DNA of 64,000 nucleotides. It comes from Leyella lascolaii (lineage in GTDB: Bacteria; Bacteroidota; Bacteroidia; Bacteroidales; Bacteroidaceae). The stretch is taken from assembly GCF_900079775.1 (NCBI RefSeq), contig NZ_LT556038.1, positions 665,754 through 729,753 on the forward strand, read 5' to 3'. How positions within the stretch are numbered: the stretch's first letter is position 1; each line of letters begins with the position of its first letter. This document shows positions 63,307 to 64,000 of this stretch, piece by piece. A model generated the notes under the pieces. That model searched no databases, was not told the origin of the DNA, and was given only the letters and a program-made list of their open reading frames with translations. The position numbers and the translations under genes were made by a program.

Positions 63307-63607
63307 CCGTCACCCCACTACCGCCGACAGACAACGGTGACGACGCACAGCCACAACGCCAAGACAGCGTGCTTTCTTTCGTCCATCCGTCCGCCGGTCA
63401 TAGCTTTATCACAAAAAACAATGCCCCGCATATCACAAACACGACGACGATGCGTTATATAAACGACAATACTTCGCTATCGGTGACCGTAGATTTATAT
63501 CTTTCTGATTTCAGGTAAAATGACGATAGAACCATCTCAGCCGATTGCCGGACTTACATACTTTTACAATTCGTCTGACCACGTCAAATCAATTATATTC
63601 ACATATT
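63307..63607 (+). other. Intergenic region echoing the upstream region of the GIN-domain gene
   Basis: 63420-63468 (ATGCCCCGCATATCACAAA..., TGCGTTATATAAA) parallels 62105-62153 (ATGCTCCGCATGTCACAAA..., TGCGTAATATAAA), about three quarters identical over some 50 bp. A TATCTTTC near 63500 is one base off the -7 consensus and could serve the next gene. No gene in this stretch. Confidence 0.5.
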
Positions 63608-64000
63608 ATGAAAAGATTTTTTTTTGCCTTTTTACTTACCTTCGTACTTACCGGTATGTCTTTCGCCGGTGATTTCTCAAAACATCGCGGCGTCTGGGCC
63701 TCAAACGATGCCGAAGCTGTCATAACAGACAGTGTATGTATGTTCTTCGAGAAGACTCCAGCGGGTTTGAGAGCGTTTCTCAACGTTCCTACGCAAGACA
63801 TATACAGCTGCACCACTTACAGGGATTCGGCATTTGTAGTTGAGACGGCCGCGCCTCTCGTACTCACCGATGGGGTTAAGATTGTTAACGGAGTAACCGT
63901 CAAGACTCTGCGTATCGGAGACAAGGTGATGTCTAAAGTGGAGGAGTTAGAGACCTGCAAACCTTATGAAAAATCCCGCGCAACAAGCAAGTCTGACGTA
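63608..64000 (+). CDS. Secreted protein, N-terminal part (cut by window edge)
   Basis: 131 codons open to the window end from the ATG at 63608. Signal peptide MKRFFFAFLLTFVLTGMSFA (1-20), mature start near GDFSKHRGVW. The visible part alternates short strands (AVITDSVCMFF, YSCTTYRDSAFVV, VKTLRIGDKV) and fits a beta-rich exported domain. Family not recognised. Codon use and high Thr/Val content resemble the preceding lipoprotein gene. Confidence 0.75.
   Translation, partial: MKRFFFAFLLTFVLTGMSFAGDFSKHRGVWASNDAEAVITDSVCMFFEKTPAGLRAFLNVPTQDIYSCTTYRDSAFVVETAAPLVLTDGVKIVNGVTVKTLRIGDKVMSKVEELETCKPYEKSRATSKSDV

Overview
The window looks like a chromosomal segment of a member of the Bacteroidales, most likely Prevotellaceae. 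This rests on gene content (SusE/F-type lipoprotein-like protein, GH31/GH51/GH127 enzymes, BspA-like and GLUG-repeat surface proteins, UpxY antiterminator, M56/BlaI pair). It also rests on promoters of the Bacteroidetes type, TTTG or TTG, 17-20 bp, then TAnnTTTG, which I could place before many genes. No rRNA, prophage, insertion sequence or CRISPR array was seen; there is one tRNA (Val).

Layout. 0-1 kb: start of an exopolysaccharide locus running off the left edge (UpxY-like NusG paralogue, then UDP-glucose dehydrogenase). 1.6-3.6 kb: a two-gene cassette, an ABC-type AAA ATPase followed by a DUF4435 TOPRIM protein, resembling the PARIS/OLD class of defence pairs; its upstream side carries a 0.5-kb array of seven promoter-like repeats. 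4.4-6.4 kb: DMT permease and cysteine synthase. 7.7-17.3 kb: OmpA-type porin, then an envelope/repair cluster guaB - PpiC - SurA-like - OstA-like - small membrane protein - mutL with translational coupling. 18-23.8 kb: tig - clpP - clpX - recQ. 24-27.8 kb: lptB-yfcE and divergent mlaE-mlaF. 28-36 kb: GH31 glucosidase locus with SusE/F-like protein, GLUG surface protein and a DUF6377 membrane regulator. 37-40.8 kb: der and era with two small envelope genes. 41-49.8 kb: fabI and an arabinan-type locus (GH127, GH51, divergent GntR/LacI-hybrid regulator). 50-51.7 kb: fabH-rpmF-DUF177. 52.7-54.5 kb: DUF4091/GH123-like enzyme. 54.7-56.7 kb: BlaR1-like M56 peptidase and BlaI repressor with three operator dyads. 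57-64 kb: BspA/Big2 surface protein with a structured RNA upstream, a histidine kinase, a GIN-domain lipoprotein and a truncated secreted protein.

The intergenic DNA is unusually rich in structure. Five long intergenic regions (17.6, 25.7, 36.6, 52.2, 61.7 kb) hold degenerate tandem arrays with a strict 22-bp period, three of them readable as ten units (220 bp). The promoter-like array at 3.67-4.15 kb has spacings of 88 and 66 bp, also multiples of 22. A separate inverted-repeat element occurs at 7.2 and 60.1 kb. All calls are by eye from the sequence; family names come from memory of motifs, not from searches.
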